From assembly GCA_945891505.1 (NCBI GenBank), contig CAMDDL010000012.1, positions 1-64,000 on the forward strand: a DNA stretch of 64,000 nucleotides. Direction: 5' to 3'. The position numbers were made by a program, and so were the translations under genes. This document shows positions 42,211 to 52,094 of the stretch, in pieces. The notes under the pieces are model-generated. The model was not told where the DNA came from and did no database searches. It saw nothing but the letters and a program-made list of their open reading frames with translations. Every line of letters starts with the position of its first letter. The first letter of the stretch is position 1. Source of the stretch: Maricaulis salignorans (GTDB lineage Bacteria > Pseudomonadota > Alphaproteobacteria > Caulobacterales > Aquidulcibacteraceae).

Positions 42211-43617
42211 TCACGATCTTTTCACCTTGGCTAATACGTCTAGGCTCGTCGTTTCCGCACTCTCGAACGCGGCTTCCATCCCGGTATGAACAAGGCCCAG
42301 ATGCTCGCCTGCAAAGAAAAGGCGCCCTGCTGGGGCACCCATTTTGCTGGCCCAGCGTCCAATTTGGCCAGGTGCCCAATGCATATAGGCACCTCCGGCC
42401 AGCGGATTAGTTTGCGTCCAGTCTTGTATATGACGCACCCGGAATTTGCCCTCGCTGGCGGGTCGCAGGGTGCGCAACAGGTCTGGCAAGGCTGCTGAGT
42501 TGAAAGTATTTGCACCGGTTCCGTTCAGCCAGACGTTGATAATGCCAGTATCTTGTCCAGCGTTATCACGGACGCTAAAAATGCGTTCCAATGGGCCATC
42601 GGTCCACATATCGATCGGCAGTCCGTCACGCTCCCAATAGCTGATCGCGGGCTCCAGAAAGAATTGTTTGATCTGGGTATAGGGCAAGGTCGGTATCGCT
42701 TCGCGGGTTTCAGGCGACAGGGGTGCATCGACGCGCATCCGGGCCAAAGCTGGAAATGGCAACGCAGCAACCACCGCTTGGGCCCGCAAGATCTTCCCAT
42801 TGATCAATGTTACGTCGGCGGATTGGGCTGACGCGCGTATCGTGGTGACTGGGGTCGCCATCCTGACCGGTCGTCTGAGCGATCGCGCCATGGCTTCGGG
42901 CAAGAGCTGCGAACCACCTTTCACCATGCTGGCGACACCGCCACTGGCGCGGTCGGCCGCGAACAAGGTCAAAGTGCGCATTACATTCACGATCGAATAG
43001 GTGCTCAACTGGTTTGCATTCAGCCCAACATCAATGAGACGGCGCGCTGCCTGATCAAAGCCATTGGCACTCAAATAGGAGTCGGCTGAAACATCGCTGG
43101 CAACGCCAATTGGTCCGCGCCAATCGTCAAAGCTTTTGAGGGGATTATTAGGGCCACCAGCAGCAGCAAATAGGGCGGCACTTGGAGGCAGGTTCTTGAA
43201 AGCGCTGGGGAAGGTGTTTTCCTGCGCAGCTGCCCAGTCGCGCTGGCTGATCATGCGGTTGGCAATATTGAGAATAGTCGCGCGCGGTGAAGTTGGCTCG
43301 GGAAACAGCTTGACCCCTAAAGCCGCAGCGCGTGCCTGTAGCCGCGTGTAGCTTGCGCCGATTTGTACCCCACCGGCATTGGGCTGACCCGGCAGATCGT
43401 ACAGAGTGTTCAGCCTGCCGCCGATCCGGCTTGAAGCTTCCACCACCAAAACGTCGACTCCCTCAGCCTCCAGCCGAAGTGCGGTCTCAAGACCGGAAAT
43501 CCCTGCCCCGATCACAATCACTTGCGCGGATAGGTTCTGTCTTGCCCGGGCGGGCAAGGACACCGCACTGGCCGAGAGGCCCAAAACAGCAGCGCGGCGG
43601 GAAAGACCTACTTCCAT
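42211..43617 (-). CDS. Flavin-containing amine oxidase
   Basis: This 468-residue protein has an FAD-binding Rossmann motif IVIGAGISGLETALRLEAEG (about 34-53) followed by SRIGGRLNT. The C-terminal FAD loop has PAGRLFFAGEHLG (about 434-446), and NPLAGGAYMHW precedes it. The N-terminus has an SRRAAVLGL twin-arginine-like signal, so it is probably exported folded with its FAD. It likely oxidises a primary or secondary amine to aldehyde and hydrogen peroxide. A partial copy lies at 40190-40345. The 259 bases upstream, to the divergent dioxygenase, hold no gene. Confidence 0.9.
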   Translation of the reverse strand: MEVGLSRRAAVLGLSASAVSLPARARQNLSAQVIVIGAGISGLETALRLEAEGVDVLVVEASSRIGGRLNTLYDLPGQPNAGGVQIGASYTRLQARAAALGVKLFPEPTSPRATILNIANRMISQRDWAAAQENTFPSAFKNLPPSAALFAAAGGPNNPLKSFDDWRGPIGVASDVSADSYLSANGFDQAARRLIDVGLNANQLSTYSIVNVMRTLTLFAADRASGGVASMVKGGSQLLPEAMARSLRRPVRMATPVTTIRASAQSADVTLINGKILRAQAVVAALPFPALARMRVDAPLSPETREAIPTLPYTQIKQFFLEPAISYWERDGLPIDMWTDGPLERIFSVRDNAGQDTGIINVWLNGTGANTFNSAALPDLLRTLRPASEGKFRVRHIQDWTQTNPLAGGAYMHWAPGQIGRWASKMGAPAGRLFFAGEHLGLVHTGMEAAFESAETTSLDVLAKVKRS

Positions 43618-43876
43618 GTCGATTTGTTCCTTAAGTAAGTAGAGGCGTGCTGTCCGTCTTTTGGCTGATAGGGGGTGAAGGGATTGGGTGGATTTTACTC
43701 CTCTAGTTTTAGCGCACGCTGAAAGAGTATACCATTACCTTCTTCCCGCAAGTGCCTTTCGGCCAGGACTGCGTGGTTCGGTGAAGACAGCGGGCTTCGT
43801 TCCGCCAGCCATCTTGACCCTTGCCAATCGTCCCATCACAGTGCCGCAGAAGAAATAAGAGACTTAGGTGGTGAGG
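43618..43876. promoter_or_regulatory. Divergent promoter region, amine oxidase / dioxygenase
   Basis: These 259 bases separate two divergently transcribed genes and should carry both promoters. A TTAAGTAAGTAG stretch lies near 43632, and AT-rich DNA occurs at 43690-43740. I cannot assign definite -35/-10 pairs or an operator. Confidence 0.35.
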
Positions 43877-44698
43877 ATGCAGATAGAAGCTTTGAATGGC
43901 GTTGGCGCAGAGGTCACAGCGATTGATCTTCGCCGGATGACTGACGCAGAAGACACCCTACTCAAACAGGCCTTTGCCGATCATGGGGTATTATTCTTTC
44001 GGGACCAAAGCCTGACGCCGGAGGACCATATCGCCTTTGCCCGCCGCTTTGGGCCCATCAACATCAACCGCTTTTTCAAAGCAACGGAGAGCCACGCTGA
44101 AATTGCTGAGGTCCGCAAAGAAAAGGACCAAACAACTAATATTGGCGGGGCGTGGCACACCGACCATTCATATGATCAAGAACCTGCTTTGGGCTCTGTT
44201 CTAGTTGCCCGTGACCTGCCGCATACAGGCGGAGACACTTTATTCGCCTCGATGTATGCGGCCTATGATGGGCTGTCAGACGGCCTGAAAGACACACTGT
44301 CGCGGCTGCGCGCGGTGCACTCCAGTCGGCATGTATTTGGGGCACAGGGGGCTTATCGCGACGAGAAAGGTGAGCGGATCGGCAATGCGCAAGCGGCGAC
44401 CCAAGATGCGATCCATCCTGTTGTGATCACCCATCCTTTGAGTGGCCGTAAAGCACTTTATGTGAACCCAGCCTTTACGTTGCATTTTGAAGGCTGGACC
44501 CAAGAAGAGAGCTGGCCTCTATTAAGTTATCTTTACAAGCACGCCACCAACGACGCCTATACGACCCGCTTTGTTTGGCAGTCAGGCTCGGTGGCCTTTT
44601 GGGATAATCGGGCCACGTGGCACTATGCCCTCAATGACTATCACGGCGACTTTCGCTTAATGCACCGCATAACCATTGAGGGCTGTCCGCTGGTTTAA
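43877..44698 (+). CDS. TauD/TfdA-type 2-oxoglutarate-dependent dioxygenase
   Basis: This 273-residue protein is a non-haem Fe(II) enzyme that uses 2-oxoglutarate and oxygen to hydroxylate and often split its substrate. The iron ligands are H94 and D96 (WHTDHSY) and H263 (FRLMHRITI), with the oxoglutarate-binding arginine in the FRLMHR region. GGDTLFASMYAAYDGLS is the usual substrate-site helix. The ATG at 43877 has AGG 8 bases upstream; GTG codons at 43868 and 43871 are alternatives. It overlaps the convergent oligopeptidase gene by 4 bases. The substrate could be taurine, an aryloxyalkanoate or another small acid. Confidence 0.9.
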   Translation: MQIEALNGVGAEVTAIDLRRMTDAEDTLLKQAFADHGVLFFRDQSLTPEDHIAFARRFGPININRFFKATESHAEIAEVRKEKDQTTNIGGAWHTDHSYDQEPALGSVLVARDLPHTGGDTLFASMYAAYDGLSDGLKDTLSRLRAVHSSRHVFGAQGAYRDEKGERIGNAQAATQDAIHPVVITHPLSGRKALYVNPAFTLHFEGWTQEESWPLLSYLYKHATNDAYTTRFVWQSGSVAFWDNRATWHYALNDYHGDFRLMHRITIEGCPLV

Positions 44699-46896
44699 GC
44701 TTTCCCAACACACCAGAGTGCGAAGGCGTGGCTATCAGCGACTTCTTTCAGACGGTCAAACCGACCCGAGGCCCCGCCATGGCCTGCCGTCATATTGACA
44801 TTGAGCAGGAAGGGGCCAGCCTCGGGGCTGAGCTCCCGCAGCTTTGCCACCCACTTAGTTGGCTCCCAATAGGTAACTTGGCTGTCAGAGAGAGCGGTTT
44901 GGGCGAACAAGGGCGGATAGGCCTCGGTGCCGACTTGGTCATAGGGGCTATAAGCCAACATATAATCAAAGGCTTCCTTCGACTTGATTGGGTCGCCCCA
45001 TTCTGTCCATTCTGGTGGGGTGAGAGGTAGCTCACCGTCGGAAATCGTGTTGATGACGTCGACAAAGGCAACACCCCCAATCACCCCGGCAAACAACTCT
45101 GGTCGCTGGTTCATAACGGCCCCGACCAGAAGACCGCCAGCCGAGCGGCCTTCAATGACGATCTGTTTAGGTGCGGCAAACTTCTGCTCGACCAAGGCTT
45201 CTGCCGCGCGGGCAAAGTCTGAGAAGGTGTTTTGCTTCTTCATCAACTTGCCATCGAGGTACCATCGATAGCCCCGGTCTTGGCCGCCGCGGATATGCGC
45301 GATGCAATAGACCATGCCGCGGTCGACCAAAGGCAGGCGCGCGGTGGAAAAGCTTGCTGGCATCGAAATGCCATACGACCCATAGCCGTAGAGCAGGGCA
45401 GGCGCTGTGCCGTCGATTGGGGTCTTCTTGTGATACAGGATGGTGAGCGGCACGCGGGCCCCATCGCTGGCAACCGCTACGGTCCGGCGCACGACATAAT
45501 TATTCTTGTCGTGGCCTGATGGGATTTCTTGCGTCTTCCGCAGGGTGCGACCTTTGGTGTCGAGGTCATAATCCCATGTCTCGGTCGGTGTTGAGGGTGA
45601 GTTATAAGTAAAGCGCAGATTGGTTGTTTTCCACTCAAACCCACGCAAGACCGACAGATCATAAGCTTCTTCTGGGAAGTCGATCTGATGTTCCTTGCCG
45701 CTTGTCATGTCCCGGACCGTTAGGCGGGGCAGAGCATCAACCGATTCTTCGCGGACCATATGGCCGGCATAAAGGTTGACGCTCTCAATGAAGCGACCTG
45801 CTTCATGGGAGACGAAATCCGTCCAATTCGCCGCATTGGTCTTGGCGACTGGCGTTTTCGAAATCTTGAAGTCAATCGCGCCGCCAGAATTATTGCGGAT
45901 GTAGAAATGCCCACCATGGTGATTTGGTAGATATTCAACGCCCTTGCGATAAGGCGTAAACCGCTTTGGCTTGGCGGTTGGTGTCGCCAATGGCAGGATT
46001 AGAACGTCAGAGCTCTCGCTCTGCGACCGATAAATGAGCAGGTAATCACCTGAGGAAGTTTTACCAATACCGGTCTGGAAGGATGCGTCTTTTTCTTCAA
46101 AGATCATCACATCGGTCTTCGGGTCTTCGCCCACAATGTGGCGCATGATTTTTGCGACGCGGAAATTGTCGTCTAACAAGCAATAGAAGCAAGTCCGGCC
46201 GTCTTTGGCCCAAACTAGGCCCGCTGAGGCACCTTCAATCTTATAGGGCAGATCAGAGCCATTGGCGGTAGCGCGGAAGCGTAAGGTAACCTTGTTGCCG
46301 CCTTCATAGTCAACGAAATAGGCCAAGAGGTCTTGATCTGGGCTTTGTTCCCAGTCCTGCAAGCGCCAGAACTTCTGGCCCTTAGACTCTTTGTCGCCAT
46401 CGATCAAAATTTGTTCGGCACCGGTTGCTTCGCCCGTGGCGGGATCCACAGCCTTGCGGTAAACGATGGGATATTGGCCACCGGTGCGGAAGCGTGTGGC
46501 ATAGGCCCAAGCGCCGTCACGGGCGGGCACACTTGAATCATCTTGCTTGATTTTGCCCTTTAGCTCTTCAAACAAATCAGCGCGCAGCTTTGCTGTAGGG
46601 TCCAAAAGCACGCTCTTGGTATAGGCGTTTTCCGCTTCAATATGGGTACGGATGTCTGCACTCAGCTTAGAGGGATCATCAATGACAGCCTGCCAGTTGG
46701 CATCGCGTAGCCAGTGATAATTGTCCGTACGGGTCTGGCCATGCTGGGTAATCTCATAGGCCACCTTTTTGGCGATTGGCCCCAAGGGTGCACCTTGGCG
46801 CGGGGCAGCAGATTGGGCGAAGGCGGGTAAGGCGGTTGAAGCGGTCATAGCGGCACCTGCAAGCAGAACAGATCGGCGGTCAAATGATTGTTGCAT
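44695..46896 (-). CDS. ptrB: Oligopeptidase B-type prolyl oligopeptidase (S9A), Tat-exported
   Basis: This 733-residue serine peptidase cuts after basic residues in short peptides. An N-terminal twin-arginine signal (DRRSVLLAGAAMTAS, ending PAFAQ) indicates periplasmic or outer location, unlike the cytoplasmic E. coli enzyme. A beta-propeller (about 90-450) guards the catalytic domain, which holds IRGGQDRGYRWYLDGKLMKK, the nucleophile in EGRSAGGLLVGAV (serine near 566) and the histidine in TAGHGGASGRFD near the end. The acidic DGELPLTPPEW stretch is typical of oligopeptidase B. Confidence 0.92.
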   Translation of the reverse strand: MQQSFDRRSVLLAGAAMTASTALPAFAQSAAPRQGAPLGPIAKKVAYEITQHGQTRTDNYHWLRDANWQAVIDDPSKLSADIRTHIEAENAYTKSVLLDPTAKLRADLFEELKGKIKQDDSSVPARDGAWAYATRFRTGGQYPIVYRKAVDPATGEATGAEQILIDGDKESKGQKFWRLQDWEQSPDQDLLAYFVDYEGGNKVTLRFRATANGSDLPYKIEGASAGLVWAKDGRTCFYCLLDDNFRVAKIMRHIVGEDPKTDVMIFEEKDASFQTGIGKTSSGDYLLIYRSQSESSDVLILPLATPTAKPKRFTPYRKGVEYLPNHHGGHFYIRNNSGGAIDFKISKTPVAKTNAANWTDFVSHEAGRFIESVNLYAGHMVREESVDALPRLTVRDMTSGKEHQIDFPEEAYDLSVLRGFEWKTTNLRFTYNSPSTPTETWDYDLDTKGRTLRKTQEIPSGHDKNNYVVRRTVAVASDGARVPLTILYHKKTPIDGTAPALLYGYGSYGISMPASFSTARLPLVDRGMVYCIAHIRGGQDRGYRWYLDGKLMKKQNTFSDFARAAEALVEQKFAAPKQIVIEGRSAGGLLVGAVMNQRPELFAGVIGGVAFVDVINTISDGELPLTPPEWTEWGDPIKSKEAFDYMLAYSPYDQVGTEAYPPLFAQTALSDSQVTYWEPTKWVAKLRELSPEAGPFLLNVNMTAGHGGASGRFDRLKEVADSHAFALWCVGKA

Positions 46897-47031
46897 TTTC
46901 GTCTCCCAAACACGTCAAAGCGTGCGTTCCTTGATCAACGGCATGAGCAATCCTAAGATGGCCGTCAAGTTGCAATTCGTTCATCTTGATGCGGATAATG
47001 ACATTCCTTCTGTTTGGGGTATAGCAGTCTC

Positions 47032-47916
47032 ATGGCCCAACCCACTTTGCGTCAATTATCCTTTCTGACGGCAATTGCCGAGCACGGCTCTTTCGTGGCC
47101 GCCGCCGAACAAGCCCTTGTCACCCAACCATCCTTGTCTGCGGCGATCAAAGAGTTGGAAGCCACTCTGGGTACAAAGTTGATTGAGCGAGGCCGAAGCG
47201 GGGCAACGCTTACCCCCGCCGGCGAGATCGCCGCCGCGCATGCCCGCGCCATTTTATCGTCTGTCGATCAATTGGGTGAGGCGGTTCAAGTCGCGGCAGA
47301 ACCTTTGACGGGTCCATTTCGATTGGGTGTTATTCCGACCATCGCGCCCTTCTTTCTGCCTAAAGTCCTGCCGCGCGCGAAAGAGTCATTCCCAAAGCTT
47401 AAACTCTATCTGCGCGAGGATTTGACGGGTCGTTTGATCGATGGTCTCCGCGCGCATACGCTCGATGCCGCTTTGATTGCGCTACCTTATGAGGCGCAGG
47501 GCATAGACACCTTGGCTTTGTTCGACGATGAATTTCTGTTTGTCGGTCCCCCAGACCATCCACTTTCCAAAAAGCCAGTTTTGTCCGCTGCAGACTTAGA
47601 GGGGGAGCCTGTCTTATTGCTAGAGGACGGGCATTGCCTGCGCGATCATGCGATTGGCGTATGCGGTATCACAAGGCCAGGTCAAGAAGAGGTGCGTGCA
47701 ACATCCTTGTTTACCTTGGTGCAGATGGCTGCTGGGGGCCTTGGCATTTCCCTTTTGCCCAAAATCGCAGCCGATGCGGGCATTGCCGCTGACGGGCTTG
47801 TGGTGCGGCCCTTCACCCCACCGGTGATTGGCCGTCAAATTGGCCTGGCTTGGCGACGCAGTTCCGGTCGCCTCATTGAAATCAAGGCACTTTCGGGGAT
47901 TGTGAAATCGGCATGA
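47032..47916 (+). CDS. oxyR: OxyR-type LysR regulator
   Basis: This 294-residue protein has the LysR-type winged helix (about 6-65, with LVTQPSLSAAIKELEATLG). The effector domain contains LLLEDGHCLRDHAIGVCG, with C202 and C211 spaced as the peroxide-sensing cysteines C199 and C208 of E. coli OxyR. It therefore probably senses hydrogen peroxide by disulfide formation and activates defence genes. The ATG at 47032 gives the proper N-terminus (MAQPTLRQLSFL); an in-frame start at 47014 also exists. Its stop overlaps the next gene's ATG (ATGA). No catalase or peroxiredoxin gene is adjacent. Confidence 0.9.
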   Translation: MAQPTLRQLSFLTAIAEHGSFVAAAEQALVTQPSLSAAIKELEATLGTKLIERGRSGATLTPAGEIAAAHARAILSSVDQLGEAVQVAAEPLTGPFRLGVIPTIAPFFLPKVLPRAKESFPKLKLYLREDLTGRLIDGLRAHTLDAALIALPYEAQGIDTLALFDDEFLFVGPPDHPLSKKPVLSAADLEGEPVLLLEDGHCLRDHAIGVCGITRPGQEEVRATSLFTLVQMAAGGLGISLLPKIAADAGIAADGLVVRPFTPPVIGRQIGLAWRRSSGRLIEIKALSGIVKSA

Positions 47917-48695
47917 CCGACGCTTCGCTGCGGCTTGCCGTCACAATTGGCTTACTCAGCTTGTTCGCCATTTGGGAATGGTTAGGCCCCGCGCGGCCGT
48001 CACAGGTCAGTTTAGTCCGCTTTGCCCGCCACGGAGCGCTCTCGCTGATCGGGTCAATGGTCTCACGTCTTGTGTTGGCTGGTGGATTGGCTTCAGTCGC
48101 AAGCTTCGTTCAACTGATCGACTTTGGCTTGGTGAATTGGCTGCAACTGACCGGGCCTTGGGTCTGGGTCGTGTGTATTTTGATTTTAGACTTTGCGGTT
48201 TGGGGTCAGCATCTTCTTAGCCACAAGATCCCGCTCTTTTGGCGCTTGCATCGCCTTCATCATTGTGACGTTGTGATGGATGTAACCACAGCGCTGCGTT
48301 TCCACCCGTTTGAGATTATCGCATCCTTGATTTTCAAAGCCAGTGTCGTCGCGTTATTGGGCGCGCCACCTGCATTGGTATTTGCGTTTGAGTTGATATT
48401 GGGTGCTGCAGCTTTGTTCACCCACGCCAATATTGCTTTGCCCAAAGCTTTAGACCGCACCCTGCGCTGGTTGTTCGTGACGCCAGCCATGCATTTAATC
48501 CACCACAATCCCAACCCTTTGGCCACCAACAGCAATTATGGATTTAGCTTTTCGTTCTGGGACCGACTTTTTGGTACCTATCGTGCCGATGCCCCACTGC
48601 CGGCGCTGCCATCCGGCTCAGACATTGGCTTAGAACATTGGCGTGGGCCGCAAGACCAGACGCTCAAGGCGATGGTCTTAAATCCATTCGCCTAG
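47913..48695 (+). CDS. Fatty acid hydroxylase / sterol desaturase family membrane protein
   Basis: This 260-residue protein has three to four membrane helices (about 10-30, 45-75, 85-105, 130-165). The histidine clusters that bind the di-iron centre are present: HLLSHKIPLFWRLHRLHHCD, FTHANIALP and HLIHHNPNP. Such enzymes hydroxylate or desaturate lipids. Translation is coupled to oxyR by a 4-base overlap. The gene is convergent with, and only 2 bases from, the GH97 gene. The lipid target is unknown; a link to peroxide stress is suggested by position only. Confidence 0.88.
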   Translation: MTDASLRLAVTIGLLSLFAIWEWLGPARPSQVSLVRFARHGALSLIGSMVSRLVLAGGLASVASFVQLIDFGLVNWLQLTGPWVWVVCILILDFAVWGQHLLSHKIPLFWRLHRLHHCDVVMDVTTALRFHPFEIIASLIFKASVVALLGAPPALVFAFELILGAAALFTHANIALPKALDRTLRWLFVTPAMHLIHHNPNPLATNSNYGFSFSFWDRLFGTYRADAPLPALPSGSDIGLEHWRGPQDQTLKAMVLNPFA

Positions 48696-48697
48696 CC

Positions 48698-50719
48698 CTA
48701 TTGCGCGACAAACCTGATCGCTTGACCACCACCTGGTGCCAGGCGGATGTCGAGCAACTGGTCACGCGTCACCATCTTTTCTTCAATCACGATGTCGAGG
48801 GGATTTTTGTCCCAATCAGCTTTGGGTCCATCGCGATAGATTTGGGCTTTATAGGTCCGCCCGGCTTCAAGGAAGGTCAGTGGCACTTTCAAACGCCGAG
48901 CATTCTCGTCAGTGATTGCACCAACATACCAATTGTCGCTCGCACGATCCTTTCGCGCGATGGTGACAAAGTCTCCCACTTCGCCATTCAAAGCCCGTGT
49001 TTCCGACCAGTCGACGGGCACATCCTTAATGAACTGGAACGGACGGGGATTGGCCAGATAATGCTCAGGCAGGTCTGCTGCCATTTGGATTGGGCTGTAG
49101 AGCGTGACATAAAGCGCCAGTTGCTTGGCAATCGTGGTGCGGGCCCGGTGACCTGTTTGGGTAGGGTTGATGGCAAATATACCAGGGGTGAAATCCATCG
49201 GCCCGGCCAGCATGCGGGTAAACACCAAATTGACTTCATGCTCTGGTGGGTTCTCGGGATTGCCCCAAGCATTGTATTCCTGACCGCGTGCGCCCTCGCG
49301 CGAGACCCAGTTTGGATAAGTCCGACGTAAGCCGGTATCTTTGATCGGCTCATGCGCATTGATCGCGATTTTGTGGCGGGCAGCTGTTTCAACAACGCGG
49401 AGGTGGTGGCGCACCGCCTCTTGTCCGTCGTGCCATTCAAATACGATCTGACCATTAGCATCGCGATAGCGCGCACCGCCTGCATCGGCGACGTAGCCCG
49501 TCTTGACGCTGTCAACGCCCAAGCTCTCGTAGAGGGCAAAGGCGGCTTCCATTTGCGACTCGTAATTGGCGATATTGGCGGCGGTTTCATGATGGCCGAC
49601 CAAATGCACGCCCTTAGACTTTGCATAGTCTGTCACGGCTTTCAGATCGAAATCTGGATAAGCGGTGGTGAAGTCAAAGCCGGTTTCGCCGCCAAACCAA
49701 TCGCCGTCCCAGCCCGTGTTCCAGCCTTCGATTAGCACGCCGCGAAAGCCATGTTCAGCAGCAAAATCGATGTAGCGCTTGGCATTTTCCGTCGTCGCGC
49801 CATGCTTAGGGCCGCTGCCCCAAGTCGATTTGTTGATGTGCATTTCCCACCAAATGCCGACATATTTAGACGGCTTGACCCAAGACACATCGCCCAAGGC
49901 GTTGGGCTCATTGAGGTTGAGGATCAAATGGCTCATCACGAGGCCTGCCGCATCATCGCTGATCTGGATCGTCCGCCAAGGGGTGGAGAAGGGAGCGGTA
50001 CGGACCACTTTCGCACCGCGCGAACTGGGTGAGAGGGTCGAGATAAACTTTGTACCCCCGGTATGGCGCAACCACATCGACGAGTAATCCACCAAAGCGG
50101 CCTCGTGGAAGGACACATGCAGGCCGCTCTTGGTCCGCACGGTCATCGGCGTATGGGCTTGGCCAACTTCGCGGATTGGGGTGCGGTTATAGAGATATTC
50201 ATAGCGGTTCCATTCTCCCGCTGGGATCCACCAAGCGGTGCCATCCTCGGCGAGATTGAACTCGGTCAGTTCTTCGCTAATAGCGACTTGCTTTAGGTTT
50301 GGCTGGTCTGGAAAATGATAGTGGAAGCCGACGCCATCATCATAAACGCGGAAGGTCACGGAGAATTGCCGCGGTGCGCCTCTACCATCTCGAAATGTGA
50401 CGGTCAGTTCGTTGTAGCGGTTCACGACCGACTTCGCCTCGCCCCATGGCAAGTCCCAAGTCTCGTCAAACGAGCGCGTGGTGTGGCTGATGGCAGAAAG
50501 CGAGCGGTCGAACTTCGGCGCGTTGGTGAACAGAAAGCCCATTTTCGACCGCGTGATCACCGGCTTACCCGCGCGGCTGATCTGATAGGTGGCCTCGCCA
50601 AAAGAGCTGCCAACCTCCACCATAATTTTTCCGTTGGGTGAGGTTGCTTTAAAGGCCGGGTCAGCGAGAGCGGAACTTGCCCAGATCAAGCACAGGCAGG
50701 CGATCAGAAAACGCAGCAT
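48698..50719 (-). CDS. Glycoside hydrolase family 97 alpha-glucosidase-like protein
   Basis: This 673-residue protein has a signal peptide ending SSALA (about 19), an N-terminal beta-super-sandwich domain (about 25-270), a TIM barrel (about 280-570) and a C-terminal beta domain. Landmarks of GH97 are WWIPAGEWNRYEYLYNRTPI, YVGIWWEMHINKSTW, GVLIEGWNTGWDGDW, INAHEPIKDTGLRRTYPNW and REGARGQEYNAWG, which supply the acidic catalytic and calcium-binding residues. SusB of Bacteroides is the model. It probably trims alpha-glucosides in the periplasm. No sugar receptor or regulator is adjacent. Confidence 0.9.
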   Translation of the reverse strand: MLRFLIACLCLIWASSALADPAFKATSPNGKIMVEVGSSFGEATYQISRAGKPVITRSKMGFLFTNAPKFDRSLSAISHTTRSFDETWDLPWGEAKSVVNRYNELTVTFRDGRGAPRQFSVTFRVYDDGVGFHYHFPDQPNLKQVAISEELTEFNLAEDGTAWWIPAGEWNRYEYLYNRTPIREVGQAHTPMTVRTKSGLHVSFHEAALVDYSSMWLRHTGGTKFISTLSPSSRGAKVVRTAPFSTPWRTIQISDDAAGLVMSHLILNLNEPNALGDVSWVKPSKYVGIWWEMHINKSTWGSGPKHGATTENAKRYIDFAAEHGFRGVLIEGWNTGWDGDWFGGETGFDFTTAYPDFDLKAVTDYAKSKGVHLVGHHETAANIANYESQMEAAFALYESLGVDSVKTGYVADAGGARYRDANGQIVFEWHDGQEAVRHHLRVVETAARHKIAINAHEPIKDTGLRRTYPNWVSREGARGQEYNAWGNPENPPEHEVNLVFTRMLAGPMDFTPGIFAINPTQTGHRARTTIAKQLALYVTLYSPIQMAADLPEHYLANPRPFQFIKDVPVDWSETRALNGEVGDFVTIARKDRASDNWYVGAITDENARRLKVPLTFLEAGRTYKAQIYRDGPKADWDKNPLDIVIEEKMVTRDQLLDIRLAPGGGQAIRFVAQ

Positions 50720-50800
50720 GATGGTTCCCCCAGAGACAAACGTCCGCCTCCGCGTTGTCGCACATTGGCATGTTCTGGCAAGCGGGACTGGCTGTTGTGG

Positions 50801-51688
50801 TTAGCTCAATGTCCAACCACGTCGGGCACAAGCAGCCTGCAGGGTATTTTGTAGGAGGCAGGCAATGGTCATGGGGCCGACACCACCCGGAACCGGCGTA
50901 ATGGCGCCGGCAACTTCAGACGCTTCCGCATAGGCGACGTCGCCAACAAGGCGCGTGGCACCGGGGCCTTTAGCGGGATTGTCGACGCGGTTGATCCCGA
51001 CATCGATCACCGTCGCGCCGGGCTTTACCCAAGCGCCCTCGACCATCTCTGGACGGCCCACGGCTGGAACCAAAATGTCGGCCGAGCGACAGACAGAAGC
51101 GAGGTCGCGTGTGCGCGAGTGGGCCAGCGTAACGGTGCAATCCTCAGCCAGAAACAAGAGACCTGCCGGCTTGCCGACCAAAATAGAGCGGCCGACCACG
51201 ACGACATGAGCGCCGGTTAAGTCGCCCAACGTGCGCTTGGCCAAGATAACGCAGCCTGTTGGCGTGCAGGGCCGTAGGCCCGGCCGGCTCAAAACCAGTC
51301 GTCCCGCTGAAACCTCGGTCAGGCCATCCACGTCCTTGGCAGGGTCAATACAGGCAATGACCGCATCGCTGTTCAAGCCAGCCGGCAAAGGTAATTGGAC
51401 GAGGATGCCGTCAACATCGGGATCAGCCGAAAGGGCTCTGACTTGGCTCTCAAGTTCCGCTTGGCTGACGCTGGCGGGAAGTTTGATCTCGCGGGAGACC
51501 ATGCCAGTGGCTTGTGTCCGGCGGCCTTTATTTCGCACATAGACTTGGCTCGCAGGGTCATCGCCAACAAGCACCACACACAGGCAAGGGGGCGTGCCAT
51601 AGGTTTGGACCAGCCTACCGACGTCGTGCGCCACTGCTTGATCGACAGCTTCTGCAATGGCTTTGCCGTCAATAATCCGTGCGCCCAT
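50801..51688 (-). CDS. folD: FolD bifunctional methylenetetrahydrofolate dehydrogenase/cyclohydrolase
   Basis: This 295-residue cytoplasmic enzyme interconverts 5,10-methylene- and 10-formyl-tetrahydrofolate with NADP. Y50 and K54 (YVRNK) match the catalytic YxxxK pair. [21 protein letters not shown] and [14 protein letters not shown] (NADP site) follow. The C-terminal VTPVPGG-type motif reads [17 protein letters not shown]. All are intact. It is probably transcribed with the YggT gene upstream, 84 bases away. Confidence 0.95.
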   Translation of the reverse strand: MGARIIDGKAIAEAVDQAVAHDVGRLVQTYGTPPCLCVVLVGDDPASQVYVRNKGRRTQATGMVSREIKLPASVSQAELESQVRALSADPDVDGILVQLPLPAGLNSDAVIACIDPAKDVDGLTEVSAGRLVLSRPGLRPCTPTGCVILAKRTLGDLTGAHVVVVGRSILVGKPAGLLFLAEDCTVTLAHSRTRDLASVCRSADILVPAVGRPEMVEGAWVKPGATVIDVGINRVDNPAKGPGATRLVGDVAYAEASEVAGAITPVPGGVGPMTIACLLQNTLQAACARRGWTLS

Positions 51689-51772
51689 CGGAAGTCCTCG
51701 CCCCAGTGTCAGTGAAGCTTTTCTCTATCCTGTGTGGCCCTGCTCAAACAAGCTCAGGGCGCTGCTTTCTGA

Positions 51773-52054
51773 TCAAAAAGGAATGAGGGGAACAGCAAAG
51801 TTTTGCAGAAACTGGATCCCGATGATCAAAGCAACAGGGGACAAGTCCACGCCGCCGAGAGTCGGTATCACTTTGCGGATCGGCTTAAGCACGGGCGTTG
51901 TTAGCCGCTCACACGTATCATAAATCGTCGCGACAAAGCGGTTACGCAGATTGATCACGTCAAATGCGACGAGCCAGCTCATCACAGCCCCGGCAATCAC
52001 GACCCAGAGGTAGAGACCTAGAACCGTATTCAAAAGCCATTCAACTGGACCCAT
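51773..52054 (-). CDS. YggT-family membrane protein
   Basis: The protein has 93 residues. The ATG at 52054 has AGGAG well placed; the open frame continues to 52099 but adds residues without a role. Two membrane helices (about 8-30 and 70-90) flank a cytoplasmic loop, with NRFVATIYDTCERLTTPVLK then PIRKVIP, the YggT signature. The family is linked to osmotic and cell-division functions; the exact role is not settled. It directly precedes folD. Confidence 0.88.
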   Translation of the reverse strand: MGPVEWLLNTVLGLYLWVVIAGAVMSWLVAFDVINLRNRFVATIYDTCERLTTPVLKPIRKVIPTLGGVDLSPVALIIGIQFLQNFAVPLIPF

Positions 52055-52094
52055 GACATTTCTCCTTGTGTGGCAGAGCGCGCCACCAGCCGCC

